Shown: in pieces, positions 15,935-25,519 of the stretch
How positions within the stretch are numbered: position 1 is the first letter of the stretch
Layout: each line of letters opens with the position of its first letter
NCBI GenBank assembly: GCA_020073375.1
Contig: JAIQFG010000058.1
Coordinates: 1-61,003 of the forward strand
Reading direction: 5' to 3'
DNA: 61,003 nt
Source of the DNA: Terriglobia bacterium
GTDB taxonomy: Bacteria; Acidobacteriota; Terriglobia; Acidiferrales; UBA7541
Program-made: the position numbers and the translations under genes
The notes under the pieces: generated by a model
What the model saw: the letters and a program-made list of their open reading frames with translations, nothing else
The model's database searches: none
What the model was told of the DNA's origin: nothing

Positions 15935-18010
15935 GTGACTGCAGTGTATCTTTGCAGAACAGGTTTTGGGGCCGGGGTTCAGGGTGTGCGGGTGCTAGCG
16001 TGTCTGCTCGCCCTCTTCCTGATTGCCGGCACGAACTCGGCGGCGCAATCCGGCGGAAATTCTTCGACTCACGATCTGTCTCAAATGTCGATCGAAGACT
16101 TGATGAACATCCAGGTCACTTCGGTATCGAAAAAAGAGCAAAAGATGTCGCAGGCCGCGGCGGCCATTTTTGTGATCACGCAGGAAGATATCCGGCGGTC
16201 CGGGGCCGCGAATATTCCGGACCTGCTGCGCATGGTTCCGGGGCTGGACATTTCGCAAATCAACGCCAACAACTGGGCCATTTCGGCGCGCGGATTTAAC
16301 CACCAGTTTGAAAATAAGCTGCTGGTGCTCATCGACGGCAGGGCGGTGTACACGCCGCTGATCGGCGGAGTGAACTGGGACGTGCAGGATGTGCCGCTGG
16401 AAGATATCGAGCGCATCGAAGTGATCCGCGGGCCAGGCGGAACCCTTTGGGGCGCCAACGCCGTCAACGGAGTCATCAACATATTGACGAAAAAAGCGGC
16501 GGACACAAAAGGCGCATTGCTCACGGTGGGCGGCGGTTCGGACGCGCAGGCCATGGGCACGGCGCAATTTGGAGGAAGCGCCGGGAGCGGGACCGATTAC
16601 CGGATCTTCGCGAAGTTTCTAAATCACGATTCCCTACCGGAATTGGACGGTTTCCGCGGGGATGACCGGTGGAATCTGTTTCACGGCGGTTTCCGCTCGG
16701 ACACGAACGTCTCCGCGAACGATTCCCTCACGCTCCAGGGAGATCTCTATTGGGGCAATGAGGGAGCGACGATCGTGCATATTTTTTCGATCGATCCTCC
16801 TGTCACCGACGACGTGGATTCACGCCTGGGCATATCCGGCGGGAACATTCTGGGCCGGTGGAATCACACGTTCTCAAGCCGTTCGAGCACGATGCTGCAA
16901 TTTTATTATGACGATTACGACCGAGGGGGACCTGAAGCGCACGAAGAACGTCATACCATCGACCTGGAATTCAATCACCGCATCGCAGCGGGCGAACGCC
17001 AGGAAATCGTGTGGGGCGCGGGAGTCCGGCGCTCCTGGGATGAAACGCAAGCCACAATTGACCAGGCATTCGTCCCGGCGGAAACGACGCTGCTGCTGTT
17101 CAATGTATTTTTGCAGGACACCGTCGCGCTGAAGCCGAATCGCTTGTACCTGACTTTGGGCACAAAGCTGGAGCACTACACCTATGACGGTTTTGGCGTG
17201 CAGCCGAGCGCGCGGCTGGCGTGGACACCTACGAACTGGCAGACGTTCTGGGCGGCTGTCTCTCGCGCCAATCGCAGCCCCGCGCGCAAGGACGAAGGCC
17301 TAGAGGCGGGCCTGGCCGCATTTCCCGATCCCGGCGGCTCCGCCACTCCGGTCGAAGTGATCCTCTCGGGAAACCCGCAAATCAAGCCGGAGCACGTTCT
17401 GGCCTACGAGGCCGGTTTTCGGACCGAACTCAATGGAAGGTTTTCCGTGGATGTGGCGGCATTTTACAATCGCTACACGAACCTGATTACGCTGGAACCC
17501 GGGACGCAATTTCTCCAACCGAGCCCCGCTCCGGCCCGCTTCGTGATCCCCGTTATTTTTCAGAACGAAATGCACGGATCGACCGCGGGCTTGGAAATCA
17601 GCGCCAATATGAAAATTACGGACCGCTGGACGCTAAGCCCGGGTTACGCGCTTCTGAAAATGCACCTGCATACCGACCCGCTCAGCCAGGACACTAATTC
17701 AGTTCCGGACTACGAAGGGTCCAACCCGCAGCATCAGGCGCAGTTGCGGTCCCACGTGGAGCTGTCCCACGGCCTGGCCTGGGACGCCTCCGCGTATTTT
17801 GTGGACCGCCTGCCGTTTCAGCAGGTCTCGTCCTACACGCGCGTGGACACCCAAATCAGCTGGAAGGCCGCGGAGCGGCTCGAATTGAGCGTGGTGGGGC
17901 AGAACCTGCTGCAAGACCATCACCTGGAATCGCTCGATGCGGTGACGCTGGTAAATTCGTCGCTGATCAAGCGCAGCGCGTACGCGAAATTCACCTGGCG
18001 GTTTTGGTAG
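15935..18010 (+). CDS. TonB-dependent outer-membrane receptor
   Basis: A 691-residue receptor. After a signal peptide (hydrophobic VRVLACLLALFLIAGTNSAA), a DLSQMSIEDLMNIQVTSVSK segment typical of this subfamily leads into the plug domain: IFVITQEDIRRSGAANIPDLLRMVPGLD, then NKLLVLIDGRAVYTPLIGGVNWD and IERIEVIRGPGGTLWGANAVNGVINI. The remainder is a beta-barrel ending KRSAYAKFTWRFW with the terminal aromatic that aids BAM insertion. The annotated start is GTG; a GTG 17 codons later fits the signal peptide equally well. The ligand is unknown; siderophores, cobalamin or glycans are all possible. The energy transducer may be the TonB gene at 38671. Confidence 0.9.
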   Translation: MTAVYLCRTGFGAGVQGVRVLACLLALFLIAGTNSAAQSGGNSSTHDLSQMSIEDLMNIQVTSVSKKEQKMSQAAAAIFVITQEDIRRSGAANIPDLLRMVPGLDISQINANNWAISARGFNHQFENKLLVLIDGRAVYTPLIGGVNWDVQDVPLEDIERIEVIRGPGGTLWGANAVNGVINILTKKAADTKGALLTVGGGSDAQAMGTAQFGGSAGSGTDYRIFAKFLNHDSLPELDGFRGDDRWNLFHGGFRSDTNVSANDSLTLQGDLYWGNEGATIVHIFSIDPPVTDDVDSRLGISGGNILGRWNHTFSSRSSTMLQFYYDDYDRGGPEAHEERHTIDLEFNHRIAAGERQEIVWGAGVRRSWDETQATIDQAFVPAETTLLLFNVFLQDTVALKPNRLYLTLGTKLEHYTYDGFGVQPSARLAWTPTNWQTFWAAVSRANRSPARKDEGLEAGLAAFPDPGGSATPVEVILSGNPQIKPEHVLAYEAGFRTELNGRFSVDVAAFYNRYTNLITLEPGTQFLQPSPAPARFVIPVIFQNEMHGSTAGLEISANMKITDRWTLSPGYALLKMHLHTDPLSQDTNSVPDYEGSNPQHQAQLRSHVELSHGLAWDASAYFVDRLPFQQVSSYTRVDTQISWKAAERLELSVVGQNLLQDHHLESLDAVTLVNSSLIKRSAYAKFTWRFW

Positions 18011-18063
18011 AATTTAGTTTCCTTCCGAAGGGATTATTCCACATCGAAGACTTGATGGCCTCT

Positions 18064-18164
18064 GTAGCACAGGCACTCTTGCCTGTGTGCCTTTCGCAAT
18101 TCTGGCTGGCTCGGGATCACACGCCCAGCCCGCAAAACCACGCAGGCAAGAGTGCCTGTGCTAG
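18064..18164. repeat. REPIN-like inverted palindrome pair, ACAGGCACTCTTGCCTGTG type
   Basis: The left arm GTAGCACAGGCACTCTTGCCTGTG and the inverted right arm GCAGGCAAGAGTGCCTGTGCTAG face each other across about 55 bases, between the convergent receptor gene and the coiled-coil gene. The right foot reads CTAG instead of CTAC. Confidence 0.75.
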
Positions 18165-18192
18165 CAGGGCCGCCTGCCGCCAACGCGGGAAT

Positions 18193-18720
18193 TCAGCTTC
18201 GCAGAATGCCGGGCGGAATATTGTTTTGCCGCGCCAGATCGCTCAACTCGTCCAGCTGGTTTTGTACTTCCTGCACCTGCGCGGAAAGGATCGCGAGTCC
18301 CGCGTCGGGTGTTACGCCGGCATTGGGTTGGTCCAAGGCGACGCCGGGCTGAGTGATCCCCTTGGCGGCGTTGGCCAGGGCCGTCTGTTGCGTTTGCAGG
18401 GCGGCCTGGCGCATGTCCAGCTCCGCCTGCAGGTCGGCGGCCTTCTGTGCGTACCACGAAGGATCTCCGAGCCTGGAGTTGTACACGGGGAAAGCAGGTT
18501 CGGAAGCCGCCGGAGCAGGTTGCGCCGCAGGCTCATTTGGTTCCTGCCCGACGATGGAAATCAGCCCCCGCGAGCGCAGTTGGTCCAGGTCGTCCTCGGT
18601 CCATATTTTTTTCGGTTGTGCCTGGCCGGCTTGCGCGGGGCGCGGTTTTTCGGCCGCGCTGGAAGGCAGCGCGAATGCCAATGCAAGAAAAGCGAGAAAT
18701 GTGAAATCACGGACGCGCAT
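18193..18720 (-). CDS. Secreted coiled-coil protein of unknown function
   Basis: A 175-residue product whose ATG at 18720 is preceded by AAGGAG at 7-8 bases. It starts with a signal peptide (MRVRDFTFLAFLALAFALPSSAA). The mature part has a WTEDDLDQLRSRGLISIVG segment, a Pro/Ala linker, and a long charged helix (WYAQKAADLQAELDMRQAALQTQQTALANA and VQEVQNQLDELSDLARQNN) predicted to be a coiled coil. The pattern is common in acidobacterial exported proteins, often unannotated. A structural or scaffold role in the periplasm is inference. It is convergent with the receptor gene. Confidence 0.65.
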   Translation of the reverse strand: MRVRDFTFLAFLALAFALPSSAAEKPRPAQAGQAQPKKIWTEDDLDQLRSRGLISIVGQEPNEPAAQPAPAASEPAFPVYNSRLGDPSWYAQKAADLQAELDMRQAALQTQQTALANAAKGITQPGVALDQPNAGVTPDAGLAILSAQVQEVQNQLDELSDLARQNNIPPGILRS

Positions 18721-18873
18721 GGGTTCTCCTTGAAGGGGGGACAACCTGAGTGTACACCCGGACGGGATTTCGCGAGAAATGAAACGGCAGAAGCGAAATT
18801 TGCGATTCCTGGCCCGGGCCTCGCGCTTTTCACGGAAGAATGAAGCCGCGGCCGCGCAACATTGCAACGCCTT

Positions 18874-19281
18874 CTAATGAATCCCGTTTGCGTTCAGGTG
18901 AGCGGAATACTGGCAGTCGACCATCTTGATGTGGCGTACGAGCCAGTTCTTGAGGTACTGCAGGATGGCCATGGGTGTATCGCCGGGTGCGTACTCCATG
19001 GATTGTTTCAACTCCTCCAGTTTGGCCTTGAAGGTTTCGTGCTGCTGGCAGTGGCGCTCGAGGCCGGGAAATTTGGTTTGTTCCAGCATGCCTTCTTCCG
19101 TCTTGAAATGCGTTTCGGTGTAATCCACCAGTTCCGCGAGAATGGCCTTGGTGTCGATCTCTCCATGCCTGGCGATCACCGAATCGTGCAGGCGCTGGAT
19201 GATGTCGAGCAACTTCTTGTGATCCTCATCGCAGCGCTTGACCTTCACGGAAAACGATTCATTCCAAATCGGAACGGCCAT
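18874..19281 (-). CDS. Bacteriohemerythrin
   Basis: A 135-residue single-domain hemerythrin. All seven residues expected to hold the di-iron site are present in order: His21 (DEDHKKLL), His58 and Glu62 (ETHFKTEE), His77 and His81 (RHCQQHE), His117 and Asp122 (HIKMVD). The N-terminal IWNESFSVKV block is also typical. Such proteins bind O2 reversibly in the cytosol and are thought to store, deliver or sense oxygen. It is transcribed alone; the next minus-strand gene is about 150 bases downstream and begins with its own Shine-Dalgarno. Confidence 0.93.
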   Translation of the reverse strand: MAVPIWNESFSVKVKRCDEDHKKLLDIIQRLHDSVIARHGEIDTKAILAELVDYTETHFKTEEGMLEQTKFPGLERHCQQHETFKAKLEELKQSMEYAPGDTPMAILQYLKNWLVRHIKMVDCQYSAHLNANGIH

Positions 19282-19430
19282 GATGCGCTTCTCCTGAGTC
19301 CATCGGCTGAATTAAGGACTGGTTACGACAGCAACGTGCCTATCGGCGAGGACAGAGAAAACTTTAAGGCGGGCGCGCTCGCGAAAAGCAGGAACGCGGC
19401 TGCTGATGTCGCGACGAGCGGAACTAGGAC

Positions 19431-19694
19431 GGGTGGCCCAGCATTTGATTGTGAATTTCGGGTGCCCCATCTGTCACGCGGCGTGACAGGTGGGGTTCTT
19501 GATTGTGGTTCCTGCATCGACAACTGCACGCCACAATGTGGACATGGAAAATCGAACCGAAAGCCCCGCCCTTGAAAAGGCGTCAAGGACAGGGCACCCC
19601 AAGTTCAAAACCCGAACTCCGAGTGGACGTGCGGGAGTAGTATTAGAGCGCGAAGCGAACCGGATTGAATGGGGTGCGAGAAGCCGGGCCACCC
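19431..19694. repeat. Nested inverted repeats GGGTGGCCC / GGGTGCCCC in a gene-free stretch
   Basis: The 436 bases between the hemerythrin gene and the minus-strand gene at 19718 hold no convincing gene. They contain GGGTGGCCC (19431) matched by GGGCCACCC (19686), and inside these GGGTGCCCC (19460) matched by GGGCACCCC (19592), giving nested inverted arms. A further perfect TGTCACGC/GCGTGACA palindrome lies at 19473-19489. This looks like a decayed palindromic mobile element. Confidence 0.5.
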
Positions 19695-19717
19695 GGCCTC
19701 ATAGGACTCATGAACGT

Positions 19718-20242
19718 TTAGTCGATGAGCCAAATCTTATCGGTCGTTTTTCCTGTCCATGAATAAAGGATTATCCAGCCCCCGTACTCGCCAAACACGA
19801 TAATGGGGCTTGTCGCTCGAATTTGCTTCTGGCCATAAACATCTCGATAGTGGCCCGGCCCTTGGCTCCAGACTACCGGTACAGATAACTTCGCTGTTTC
19901 CAGCGACGCGATTCTCCAGTCATTCCCAACTTGATGGGCCACGACAAGCTCCGCTTTCTCCTTTGCTCCATCTCCTGAAATCAAGGACAAGGCCCAGGTT
20001 GGTTGGCGGTCGCCGTAATAATCAACCTTAACTAGACCGGGGCACGCATCCCCGTGGCTCTTTTGAAAGAACCGTTTGTCGTCCTCTCGGAGGTCCAACA
20101 AGGTAACAAGCTTTGCATTTGGATATTTGGTTGTGATTTCGCGCTGCAAACTTTGCGGAAGATCGCACGCGTCATTTGGCGGCGCAGCAAGCAGTGTTGG
20201 AACAAATGCAAACAGGCAGAAACTGAAGACCGAAAGCGCCAT
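19718..20242 (-). CDS. Secreted protein of unknown function, lower-GC
   Basis: A 174-residue product from the ATG at 20242; a GTG 60 bases upstream is also possible. It starts with a signal peptide (MALSVFSFCLFAFVPTLLAA). The mature part opens with NDACDLPQSLQREITTKYP and has strands typical of a small secreted beta-rich domain (KLVTLLDLREDDKRFFQ, GLVKVDYYGDRQPTWALSLI, ELVVAHQVGNDWRIASLE, ending YGGWIILYSWTGKTTDKIWLID). Two Cys (in NDACD and GDACPG) may form a disulfide. I do not recognise the family. Base composition is visibly less GC-rich than the neighbours, which could mean recent acquisition. Confidence 0.6.
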   Translation of the reverse strand: MALSVFSFCLFAFVPTLLAAPPNDACDLPQSLQREITTKYPNAKLVTLLDLREDDKRFFQKSHGDACPGLVKVDYYGDRQPTWALSLISGDGAKEKAELVVAHQVGNDWRIASLETAKLSVPVVWSQGPGHYRDVYGQKQIRATSPIIVFGEYGGWIILYSWTGKTTDKIWLID

Positions 20243-20408
20243 GGACTTTAGCCGCACTGGAAGTCTCAAGCGGAGATGATGCCACCCTGTCGACGCAGGC
20301 ACAATCGTTTCACTGACCTAACTCCGCTAAAGAACCAATACAGGAGGCCAAGTCCTGTGAAACGGTCTTATCGGAAACTGGCCGGCCAGGCAAATTTGGC
20401 ATGCAGGG

Positions 20409-21677
<1,269 letters not shown>

Positions 21678-21850
21678 GTACCAATCCTTTAGGAATTTCC
21701 TATCATAGCAGCCCTGCGGCGGCGGTCAAACTTCTCTGCCAATGTGCATGTCAAAATACGGTGCAACCAATCGTGAACATCACCCCTGCCCCGTCTGGAG
21801 CCATAAGGCCCAGCGATTCAATAATATCCCGATTTGGAACTGTGTTTTCC

Positions 21851-21878
21851 TTGCCAAAATTCGTCTTTGTGGGATAAT
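21851..21878 (+). promoter_or_regulatory. Sigma-70-type promoter for the PEGA gene
   Basis: TTGCCA, a 16-base spacer and GATAAT, each one base from consensus, lie 35 bases upstream of the ATG at 21913. No other start sites are evident between the box and the gene. Confidence 0.65.
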
Positions 21879-21912
21879 CTCGCTTCACTTTAGAACCAGG
21901 GGGGCGTTACAT

Positions 21913-22581
21913 ATGCGTTATGGATTAAGGGCAATTTGTCTCTTGAGCCTGGCCGCGGTGGTTGGCTCATTTGGGCTGCAATCAGCCGCACATGCGCAAG
22001 ACAACATCATGGGGCAGATTCAGTTCATTCCCGCGAACAACGCGATCAAGACCTCCGGTGTGTGGGTCGACGGACAATATGTCGGCTACGTAGGGGAGCT
22101 ATCCGGCCGGCACAGGCTGCGGCTTCTGCCCGGCACGCATGATGTGGTGGTGCGGCAAGCAGGATACGCGGACTTCAATAAGAAAGCGGTGATCGAGCCG
22201 GGGCTGATCCTGGACATCACCGTCAATCCGGACAAGGACACGCGCTTTATCTATCCCGAGACGAAATCAAGTTCGCTGGTGACGCTGAACGTGCAACCGG
22301 CCAGGGCCGCCGTGTTCCTGGATGACAATTTTGTGGGACACGTGGATGAATATGACGGCTTTGAACGCGGAATGCTCGTGGTTCCCGGAAAACATCGCAT
22401 AAAGATTGCCTTGCCGGGATTCAAGACCATGGAAACCGAAGTGGAACTGCTCCCGCGCCAGAAATTCACACTCAAGACGTCGCTGATGCCGGGCAGCATC
22501 GACGACGCCGATCCGCTGATTCGCACCGACGCGTCGCGCGGCATGGCTCCCGGGAGCGAAGTGGCGCGGTCCGCGAAGTAG
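21913..22581 (+). CDS. Secreted PEGA-domain protein
   Basis: A 222-residue exported protein (signal peptide MRYGLRAICLLSLAAVVGSFGLQSAAHA, 1-28). Two PEGA-like repeats follow: one around GVWVDGQYVGYVGELSGRHRLRLLPGTHDVVVRQAGY and a second around VFLDDNFVGHVDEYDGFERGMLVVPGKHRIKIALPGF. PEGA domains are small beta-sandwich modules of surface or envelope proteins; their role is mostly structural. The second repeat starts RAAVFLDD and is followed by VELLPRQKFTLKTSL. It is transcribed singly from the promoter just upstream. No catalytic domain is attached. Confidence 0.8.
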   Translation: MRYGLRAICLLSLAAVVGSFGLQSAAHAQDNIMGQIQFIPANNAIKTSGVWVDGQYVGYVGELSGRHRLRLLPGTHDVVVRQAGYADFNKKAVIEPGLILDITVNPDKDTRFIYPETKSSSLVTLNVQPARAAVFLDDNFVGHVDEYDGFERGMLVVPGKHRIKIALPGFKTMETEVELLPRQKFTLKTSLMPGSIDDADPLIRTDASRGMAPGSEVARSAK

Positions 22582-22959
22582 ATTGGGCGCATGTCGGACC
22601 CAAGAATTAAGGTGACCTTTATTGAGGCCTGCGCAATATTGTTGCGTTTGCGCGGGGGCTCGATTCAAAGACCGCTTTAGTAGTAAGGCTTCGGCCGGCA
22701 ACTGAACCGCGGTTCTCAGGCACTCTCTTTCATTTTCCGGCCTTGCCGCCGGATCACCCTCCCCTCATAGTGAGAAAAGACGATGCTTGCTCCGAACGCG
22801 GAGCATTCCGCCGGCCTTTGTATGTGCCGGATCGGGAAACGACAGAGCGGTTGCCGCGAAATTCCTGCGTTCGTAGCGGAAAGGCAGGCTATCATTGAGA
22901 GGTCCGGATTCCGCGCCTGCGGCGCGGACCTGGATTCGGCGGCTTGAGAGAATTTCCCC
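22582..22959. other. Intergenic region with no recognised feature
   Basis: These 378 bases between two plus-strand genes hold no open frame with sensible composition, no clear promoter pair and no strong hairpin with a T run. I see nothing to annotate. Confidence 0.5.
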
Positions 22960-23469
22960 ATGAATGATATTCCCCGGTTATTCCAGGCGTTTGTCGCTCC
23001 CGCTATTTTCGTGTCCGCCGAAGCGCTGTTGCTTTTATCGTTGAATGTCCGCCTGATGGGAATCGTGACACGCTTGCGCGCCTATCTGCACAATCGCCAC
23101 ACGGCCGCAAAACAAGGCCGCATCCTGGAATCGGAAGCCTATTCGTCGCAGATCGCGTCCATCGAGCGGCGCGCGGAAATGATTCGCAAGGCGTTCGTGT
23201 CCACATTGTATTCGCTACTGGGAACCGTGACCACGTGCCTGCTGCTCGGCCTGGGGTTGTATTGGCGAACCGCGCAGGTAATGGCCGTGGCGCTCTTCGT
23301 GGCTTCGATGATCGGTCTGCTTGTGGGAATTTTCCACTATGTTCGAGAGATGGGTGTGGCGCTTTCTTCGGTGCGCGAAGAGGCGGCAGACTTGCAATTC
23401 ATGGATCTGGGCGAGCGCCTGGGCGCCGTGGAAGAAAAGACCGGGTCTCCTGCAACATACGATGTTTAG
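22960..23469 (+). CDS. DUF2721-family membrane protein
   Basis: A 169-residue membrane protein. The opening FQAFVAPAIFVSAEALLLLSLNVRLMGIVTRLR, the basic middle ASIERRAEMIRKAFVSTLYSLLGTVTTCLLLGLGLY and the two following hydrophobic helices (VMAVALFVASMIGLLVGIF) match the DUF2721 family in order and length. The family has three to four helices and no known activity. The C-terminus is a short charged helix. It is convergent with the HD-domain gene; no partner gene suggests a role. Confidence 0.75.
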   Translation: MNDIPRLFQAFVAPAIFVSAEALLLLSLNVRLMGIVTRLRAYLHNRHTAAKQGRILESEAYSSQIASIERRAEMIRKAFVSTLYSLLGTVTTCLLLGLGLYWRTAQVMAVALFVASMIGLLVGIFHYVREMGVALSSVREEAADLQFMDLGERLGAVEEKTGSPATYDV

Positions 23470-23571
23470 ATCGTGCGCCTGTCCTGTCTCCAGCAGATTG
23501 CCTCTCAATCCCACTCGGACAAAGCAGTAGCGAGCCAAGAAACCCGGCGGCCGCACCTGATCGAATCGATT

Positions 23572-24168
23572 TCACGGCGCGCCCGCGGCCTGGGTTCCGC
23601 GCAGGCCGAGGGCGTCGGCGGCGCCGCGCATGGCGGCGATGCAGAATGCGATGTGCTCCTCGATGGGGACGGCCAGTTCCTCGGCGCCCTTGCGGACGTC
23701 GTCGCGATTGACGCCGCGGGCGAAAGCCTTGTCCTTCAATTTGCGTTTTACGGAGTCGGGTTCCACTTCCAGGATGCTCTTGCTGGGTTTGACCAGGGCG
23801 CAAGCGGTGAGGAATCCGGCGAGTTCGTCGCAGGCGAATAGTGTGTGTTCAAGCAGGGTCTGGCGCGGGACCGCGCAGTAATCGGCGTGTGTGACGATCG
23901 CGCGGATGAGTTCCTCGGGATAGCCGCGTTCGCGCAGGATGGCCGAGCCGCCCGCGGGATGCTCCTCGGTGGCGCTGTGCGCGTCGTTCGGCCAGCGCTC
24001 GTAGTCGAAGTCGTGCAGCAGGGCGGTGAGGCCCCAGAGTTCCTCGTCGGCGCCGTTTTTTCGGGCGTAAGCGCGGACGCAAGCCTCGACGGCGAGCGCG
24101 TGCTTGCGCAGGCTTTCGTTTTGCGTGAATTCGCAGAGCAGTTTCCAGGCGTCGTCTCTGGTCGGCAT
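23572..24168 (-). CDS. HD-domain (HDIG-type) phosphohydrolase
   Basis: A 198-residue protein from the ATG at 24168, with GAGGAG about 8 bases upstream. The HD metal-site pattern is complete enough to call: His23, His52-Asp53 (LLHDFDYERWPND), His94 (VTHADY) and an Asp in FACDELAGF. This HDIG-type arrangement (HAL at the start, YPEELIRAIVTHAD) matches small, mostly uncharacterised hydrolases that act on nucleotides or related phosphate esters. The substrate is unknown. A REPIN-like palindrome pair sits just upstream of its ribosome-binding site. Confidence 0.8.
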   Translation of the reverse strand: MPTRDDAWKLLCEFTQNESLRKHALAVEACVRAYARKNGADEELWGLTALLHDFDYERWPNDAHSATEEHPAGGSAILRERGYPEELIRAIVTHADYCAVPRQTLLEHTLFACDELAGFLTACALVKPSKSILEVEPDSVKRKLKDKAFARGVNRDDVRKGAEELAVPIEEHIAFCIAAMRGAADALGLRGTQAAGAP

Positions 24169-24188
24169 CGAGCGCTCCTCGGGCTTTG

Positions 24189-24263
24189 GTAGGACAGGCT
24201 TCAGCCTGTCGGTTTTTTTCAGCGTGAGCCAGCGGAAAACCGACAGGCTGAAGCCTGTCCTAC
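24189..24263. repeat. REPIN-like inverted palindrome pair, GACAGGCTTCAGCCTGTC type
   Basis: The left arm is GTAGGACAGGCTTCAGCCTG followed by TC; the right arm is GACAGGCTGAAGCCTGTCCTAC; they are inverted across about 30 bases. It is a near-identical copy of the elements at 2219 and 26148 and lies about 8 bases upstream of the HD gene's Shine-Dalgarno sequence, so it may be in that gene's mRNA leader. Confidence 0.85.
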
Positions 24264-24426
24264 TGAGGCAGGATACCCCAACTCGTGAGGGAGCAGACAA
24301 AGGACTAATGGAATTTTCATTTTGACCGATTTGTTCCTTAGCGACGCATTTGGCGCCATTTCCCGGACAAAATGGAATGCGCGGCAAAAAAAAATAGTGA
24401 AAGCAGACAAAAGCGGAAAAAAGTTC

Positions 24427-24455
24427 TTGACATGGGAGGCGGGTACCCTCAATAT
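24427..24455 (+). promoter_or_regulatory. Candidate promoter of the zinc-ribbon/XRE gene
   Basis: A perfect TTGACA is followed, after 17 bases, by CAATAT as a weak -10. It lies about 80 bases upstream of the GTG start at 24536. The -35 is convincing, the -10 is not. Confidence 0.45.
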
Positions 24456-24535
24456 GGCGGTCGCGCCAGCTGCTGCCTTCCCCCCGAACGTAGTTCCTTT
24501 CATCCGCATGCCGGAATAGTCTGCGAGGAGTACCG

Positions 24536-25207
24536 GTGTCGGAACAAACAAATGGTATGAACAACACAAACGGGAACAAGGTCGCTACAGATATAGACCT
24601 GGACCGCGAAGTCATACGATGCAAAACCTGCGGGCTTGTGCAGTATCGCACCCGCACGGGGAATTGCCGCCGGTGCCTGCACCTGCTACCACCGAAGGTG
24701 GAATTTCTGATTCCGCCTCCGGAACCGCAGGAACTACCGGGCGACGACCGGCAACTCTTCGAGAAATGGCCGAACCGCGAGACGGTGGAGAACATAGGGC
24801 AGCGTATCCGGCAATTGCGCGAATCGCGCGGGATGACGCAGAGCCAACTCCAGGCGCGCTCGCGGGTATCCAGGTCCTACCTGTCGCGGATCGAAAGCGG
24901 GCAAATGACGCCCAGCCTCGGAACTCTGGAAAAGATTTCCGAAGCGCTTGGCGTCGGCTTGAACCGCTTCTTCGTTCCCGAAACGAACGGCGAAGCCCTT
25001 CTGGAAGATCCATTCATCCAGGGCTTGCGGCCGTTCCTGCGGCAGCTTGACTGGGAACAGTGGCAATCGATTCTGAAGCGCCTGGCCGCGATCAGCGACC
25101 ACGTCTCCAATGGGAATGGGCAGGTGCGCCCGTTGGCACCGCCGCAGCCCTCCCGCATGGAGCAGTTTGCGCGACGGATGCACCCAGCTGCGATGGGCCA
25201 CCGTTAG
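24536..25207 (+). CDS. XRE-family regulator with N-terminal zinc ribbon
   Basis: A 223-residue protein with a GTG start preceded by GCGAGGAGTACCG. Cys29, Cys32, Cys44 and Cys47 form a C-x2-C-x11-C-x2-C zinc ribbon. Residues about 86-140 are an XRE/cro helix-turn-helix (IGQRIRQLRESRGMTQSQL, SRSYLSRIESGQMTPSLGTL, EKISEALGVGLNRFF). The C-terminal half is helical with no clear domain (FIQGLRPFLRQLDWEQWQSILKRLAAIS). It is likely a DNA-binding repressor. The zinc ribbon before the HTH is unusual and may bind nucleic acid or a metal signal. A TTGACA box lies upstream. Confidence 0.85.
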   Translation: MSEQTNGMNNTNGNKVATDIDLDREVIRCKTCGLVQYRTRTGNCRRCLHLLPPKVEFLIPPPEPQELPGDDRQLFEKWPNRETVENIGQRIRQLRESRGMTQSQLQARSRVSRSYLSRIESGQMTPSLGTLEKISEALGVGLNRFFVPETNGEALLEDPFIQGLRPFLRQLDWEQWQSILKRLAAISDHVSNGNGQVRPLAPPQPSRMEQFARRMHPAAMGHR

Positions 25208-25240
25208 TCGGGCAATAAGCGAAGAAAGATATTCGGGTGT

Positions 25241-25340
25241 GGGCTCCGCTTGGAGCCCACGCTATTTCGGGTCTGGGCTCTACTTGGAGCCCGGATAATT
25301 CAAGGTGTGGCGCGGACTCCCTCGGCAGAGGGAGTCCGCG
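25241..25340. repeat. Three palindromes in a row (GGGCTC/GAGCCC and a 13-base stem)
   Basis: GGGCTCCGCTTGGAGCCC (25241), GGGCTCTACTTGGAGCCC (25275) and a perfect 13-base stem CGCGGACTCCCTC/GAGGGAGTCCGCG (25311-25340, loop GGCA) lie in tandem. The second is the same palindrome as in the 33-base array at 13918. They follow the XRE stop closely; the region is convergent with the GNAT gene. Confidence 0.7.
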
Positions 25341-25407
25341 TTGTCACGCCGCTATTCCGCTTCGTATGTCTCACCGTCGTAAAAATCAATAATTTGACGG
25401 CAACATC

Positions 25408-25486
25408 GGTGACAAAGGCTTCAGCCTGTGGCTTTCATTCTTTCAAAGACAAGACCAAACCCGCACAGGCTGAAGCCTGTGCCACC
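25408..25486. repeat. REPIN-like inverted palindrome pair, variant GGTG foot
   Basis: The left arm GGTGACAAAGGCTTCAGCCTGTG and right arm CACAGGCTGAAGCCTGTGCCACC are inverted across about 30 bases. The core AGGCTTCAGCCT is that of the GACAGGCTT elements, but the outer base pairs and foot have changed (GGTG/CACC instead of GTAG/CTAC). Confidence 0.75.
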
Positions 25487-25519
25487 AAGACCCGTCCTTC
25501 AACGCTTTTTCAGTTCCGC

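Noticed and set aside
24322..24519. 65-codon frame before the XRE gene
   Set aside because: It overlaps the promoter-like TTGACA, has no ribosome-binding site and no recognisable pattern.
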